From positions 1 through 64,000 of the forward strand of contig JAJDTB010000015.1 of NCBI GenBank assembly GCA_022827345.1: a DNA stretch of 64,000 nt. Reading direction: 5' to 3'. Both the position numbers and the translations under genes were made by a program. Of the stretch, positions 61,708-64,000 are shown in pieces; position 1 is the first letter of the stretch; each line of letters starts with the position of its first letter. Under the pieces are notes generated by a model. The model worked only from the letters and a program-made list of their open reading frames with translations, was not told the DNA's origin and ran no database searches. This DNA is from Gemmatimonadota bacterium (lineage in GTDB: Bacteria; Gemmatimonadota; Gemmatimonadetes; Longimicrobiales; Gaopeijiaceae).

Positions 61708-62996
61708 GGGCAGCTCGGGGCCAGAGTCGAATCAGGATCGAACAGGGCCTTGATGCGCGAGGTGAGGCCTCCCTCCTCCCCCCCACCCCCCGTCCACCCC
61801 ACCCGCGCGGCCACCTCGGCGGGCGCCTGACTCAGCGTCAGCGTGCCGCCCGCCGCCGCCATCTCCCGCCGCCCCCGCAGCAGCCCCTCCGCCAGCGCCG
61901 CGAGATCGCCCCCGGGGCACGACCCCTTCACGCGCACCACCCCCTGCAACGCGTCGGCCGAGGTCGCGCCACCCGCCAGCGCGGCGACGGCCCGGGCGCA
62001 CTCCAGCGTTTCCGCAAGGCGGTCGGGCAGCGCCGCCAGCCGCGCGACCACCGCCGCGCCCGCCTCCCAGCCGATGCGCCGCCCGTGGAAGGCGCGGCTT
62101 TCCCCGCCCTCCAGCGCCGCCGACGGCTCCGCCCCCGCCGCCGCGACGATCCGCGCCCTGCTCTCGTCCACCTCGTCCACACCGCCCAGCAGACGCACCG
62201 CCACCGCGGCCGCGCGGCCGACGCCGCCCTCATCCCCCTCGATCACCTCCACCGCCGCGACCGGCACCTCGTGCGTGCACACCCGCCGCGCGGCCGCCAC
62301 CGCACCCGCCGCGTCCCCGCCGAACAGCAGCGTCACGTCGGACTCCGGACGCGGGAAGAGGCGGACCGACACACGGGTGATCACGCCCAGACTGCCGCGG
62401 CTGCCGGTGAAGAGGCGGACCAAGTCGTACCCCGCCACGTTCTTCACCACGCGGCCGCCGATGCGCAGGATGCGGCCGTCCCCCGTCACCACCTCGAGCC
62501 CGAGCACATTGTCGCGCGTCGCCCCGTAGCGCGAGCTGAGCGGCCCCGAGACGCCCGAGGCCACCGCGGCTCCGAGCGTGCCGGTATCGCACGCCGGTCC
62601 GTCGAACGGGAGCCACTGTCCGTTGGGTTCGAGCACCCGCGCGAGATGATCCAGGCCGATTCCGGCGCCGGCGGTCAGGGTCAGGTCGGCCGGCTCGTAG
62701 TGGTGCACGGCGTCGAGGCGCTCCGTCCCCGCGATTCGCGGGCTGTCGGTCCCGCCGCCCTGCCGTCCGTCGCTGCCCGGCTCGCCTCCACCGCCCGGCT
62801 GTCCTTCACCGTCCGGATCGCCCCGGCCCGGATCGACGCCCCAGCCCCCGGCGCCCAGCCACGTTCCCCGCCCGGCCGGCAGCAGCCGCGTACCCGCTTC
62901 GCCCGCCTCCAGCACCACCGCCTGCACCTCCTCGACCGATTCGGGCAGGAGCACCCTGTCGGGCGCGATCCCGGCGGCCAGCGCGGCTTCGCTCAT
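61704..62996 (-). CDS. glcE: Glycolate oxidase FAD-binding subunit GlcE
   Basis: This 430-residue protein carries an FAD-binding (PP-loop) domain: LLPESVEEVQAVVLEAGEAG, GTLGAAVASGVSGPLSSRYG and GGRVVKNVAGYDLVRLFTGS are hallmarks of GlcE. A Gly/Gln/Asp-rich insert at residues about 50-90 breaks the first half. It forms a complex with GlcD and GlcF to oxidise glycolate to glyoxylate. It overlaps glcD and glcF by 4 bases each. Confidence 0.92.
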   Translation of the reverse strand: MSEAALAAGIAPDRVLLPESVEEVQAVVLEAGEAGTRLLPAGRGTWLGAGGWGVDPGRGDPDGEGQPGGGGEPGSDGRQGGGTDSPRIAGTERLDAVHHYEPADLTLTAGAGIGLDHLARVLEPNGQWLPFDGPACDTGTLGAAVASGVSGPLSSRYGATRDNVLGLEVVTGDGRILRIGGRVVKNVAGYDLVRLFTGSRGSLGVITRVSVRLFPRPESDVTLLFGGDAAGAVAAARRVCTHEVPVAAVEVIEGDEGGVGRAAAVAVRLLGGVDEVDESRARIVAAAGAEPSAALEGGESRAFHGRRIGWEAGAAVVARLAALPDRLAETLECARAVAALAGGATSADALQGVVRVKGSCPGGDLAALAEGLLRGRREMAAAGGTLTLSQAPAEVAARVGWTGGGGEEGGLTSRIKALFDPDSTLAPSCP

Positions 62997-64000
62997 GCGG
63001 GCGCGGGCGCGGGCGCGGCGGCCAAATCCTCGCCCACGGCGCCGTCACCCCAGCCGGCCCGCGCCGCCGGGTCGGTCTCTTCGGGCAGCACCTTGCCCGG
63101 GTTCAGCACATCTCCGGGATCGAAGACCCGCCGGATCCCCCACATGGTGTCGAGTTCGGCCTGGCCGTAGATGAGGGGCATGTGGTGCTTCTTGTCGAGG
63201 CCGACGCCGTGCTCGCCGGTGATCGTGCCGCCCGAGTCCACGCAGATCTGCATGATCTCCTTCGACGCCCGCTCGACACGCTCGAGTTCGGCCTCGTCGC
63301 GCCGGTCGAAGAGGATGTTGGGGTGGAGGTTGCCGTCGCCGGCGTGAAAGACGTTTGCGACGACGAGGCCGTACCGCTTGCCGATCTCGGAGATGCCCTT
63401 GAGGATCGCCGGCAGGGTCGTGCGCGGGACCGTGGCGTCCTGCACCAGCAGGTCCGGCGCGATCCGACCCATCGCCCCGAAGGCCTTCTTGCGCCCCTTC
63501 CACAGCGCCAGCCGCTCTTCTTCGTCCTTCGCGCTGCGCACCTCGCGGGCACCCGCGCGGCGGCAGAATTCGGCGGCGCGGGCGGCTTCGGCGTCCAGCC
63601 CCGCCTCCAGGCCGTCGAACTCGATCACCAGCGCGGCCTCGGCGTCGGTGGGGTAGCCGGCGGCGAAGACGCTGTCCTCGACGGCGCGGATCGTCGGCCC
63701 GTCGATGATCTCCATGGCGGCCGGCAGCAGCCCCGCGCTCACGATGTCCGACACCGCCCGGCCCGCGTCCTCGATGCGGTCGAAGATCCCCAGCAGGGTG
63801 CGCACCCCCTCGGGCACCGGCAGCAGCCCCACCTCGACCTCGGTGGCGATCCCGAAGCACCCCTCCGAGCCCACGAAGAGGCCGACCAGGTCGTACCCCG
63901 GCGCCTCGCGCCCCTGGCCGCCCAGCCGCACCACCGACCCGTCGGCCAGCACGACCGTCAGCCCGGTGACGTAGCGCGAGGTCACGCCGTACTTGAGGCA
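62993..64000 (-). CDS. glcD: Glycolate oxidase catalytic subunit GlcD (5' part outside the window)
   Basis: The frame is open to the window end, giving the C-terminal 335 residues. It includes TGLTVVLADGSVVRLGG, GYDLVGLFVGSEGCFGIATE of the FAD domain and VANVFHAGDGNLHPNILFD, with ITGEHGVGLDKKHHM of the oxidase cap domain. GlcD oxidises glycolate or D-lactate with FAD. The last residues encode a short Ala-Pro repeat tail from a GC hexamer repeat. Confidence 0.93.
   Translation of the reverse strand, partial: CLKYGVTSRYVTGLTVVLADGSVVRLGGQGREAPGYDLVGLFVGSEGCFGIATEVEVGLLPVPEGVRTLLGIFDRIEDAGRAVSDIVSAGLLPAAMEIIDGPTIRAVEDSVFAAGYPTDAEAALVIEFDGLEAGLDAEAARAAEFCRRAGAREVRSAKDEEERLALWKGRKKAFGAMGRIAPDLLVQDATVPRTTLPAILKGISEIGKRYGLVVANVFHAGDGNLHPNILFDRRDEAELERVERASKEIMQICVDSGGTITGEHGVGLDKKHHMPLIYGQAELDTMWGIRRVFDPGDVLNPGKVLPEETDPAARAGWGDGAVGEDLAAAPAPAPA
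62997..63020. repeat. GCGGGC hexamer repeat at the glcD 3' end
   Basis: The unit GCGGGC occurs three times plus a partial fourth, directly before the glcD stop and the overlapping glcE start. It encodes the Ala-Pro tail of GlcD and could expand or contract by slippage. Confidence 0.7.

Overview
This is a GC-rich, gene-dense bacterial window of 64 kb. The gene content points to a Gram-negative, aerobic heterotroph with an outer membrane: a TonB-dependent receptor, several lipoproteins, Asp-box (VPS10/sortilin-type) secreted propeller proteins, a TAXI-type TRAP transporter, ETF-ubiquinone oxidoreductase, glycolate oxidase and an acyclic carotenoid pathway with CruF. This combination, and the paired Asp-box proteins in particular, is most like Gemmatimonadota (marine or host-associated lineages). 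That assignment is an inference from gene content; no rRNA, tRNA or other phylogenetic marker gene is present.

Layout. 0-4.8 kb: a transposase tail, a small CxxC protein, a Fic-domain protein and a helicase with a predicted C-terminal nuclease, which together look like a small defence or toxin module. 5-13.8 kb: a large Asp-box propeller protein, a DUF2442 / HTH-DUF433 pair, a TonB-dependent receptor and a second Fic protein. 13.8-16 kb: a PLP-dependent decarboxylase and a VanZ-like membrane protein. 16.1-20.4 kb: a decayed genomic island with a tyrosine recombinase, a winged-helix-like protein, a pair of imperfect inverted ~300 bp repeats rich in hairpins and an IstB remnant. 20.4-26.7 kb: a tightly overlapping carotenoid operon with a CarH-like B12-binding regulator, cruF, a single-chain crtE-crtB fusion, crtI and a TPR protein, preceded by a good promoter with an overlapping inverted repeat. 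26.8-36.3 kb: a KefB-like antiporter, a small hypothetical protein, a second HTH-DUF433 protein, the first of three related lipoprotein-like genes, an MpaB-type oxygenase and a second Asp-box propeller protein. 36-41.7 kb: a minus-strand operon of ETF-QO, a double CDGSH protein, the second lipoprotein-like gene, a quinone oxidoreductase and an ALDH7-type dehydrogenase. 41.8-45.7 kb: a MoxR/ChlI-like ATPase and a VWA protein, with mutY between them on the other strand. 45.7-48.9 kb: a MOP-superfamily transporter, PhzF, Trm112 and DUF192. 49-54.7 kb: a five-gene minus-strand operon (third lipoprotein-like gene, Yip1, fused TRAP permease, TAXI binding protein, class V aminotransferase). 54.9-64 kb: a hypothetical protein, an orphan GspE/PilB-type ATPase with an extra zinc-ribbon tail, an OSBS/NSAR enolase, a basic hypothetical protein, an M20 peptidase and glcF-glcE-glcD (glcD runs off the end).

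The strongest candidates for undescribed biology are the crtE-crtB fusion under a CarH-like regulator that has lost residues needed for adenosylcobalamin sensing, the ETF-QO missing one canonical Fe-S cysteine beside a double CDGSH protein, the helicase-nuclease with Fic neighbour, the structured inverted repeats in the island, and the family of three dispersed lipoprotein-like proteins sharing a GDTVVDGR motif. No CRISPR array, tRNA or rRNA was found, and no convincing T-tailed terminator.
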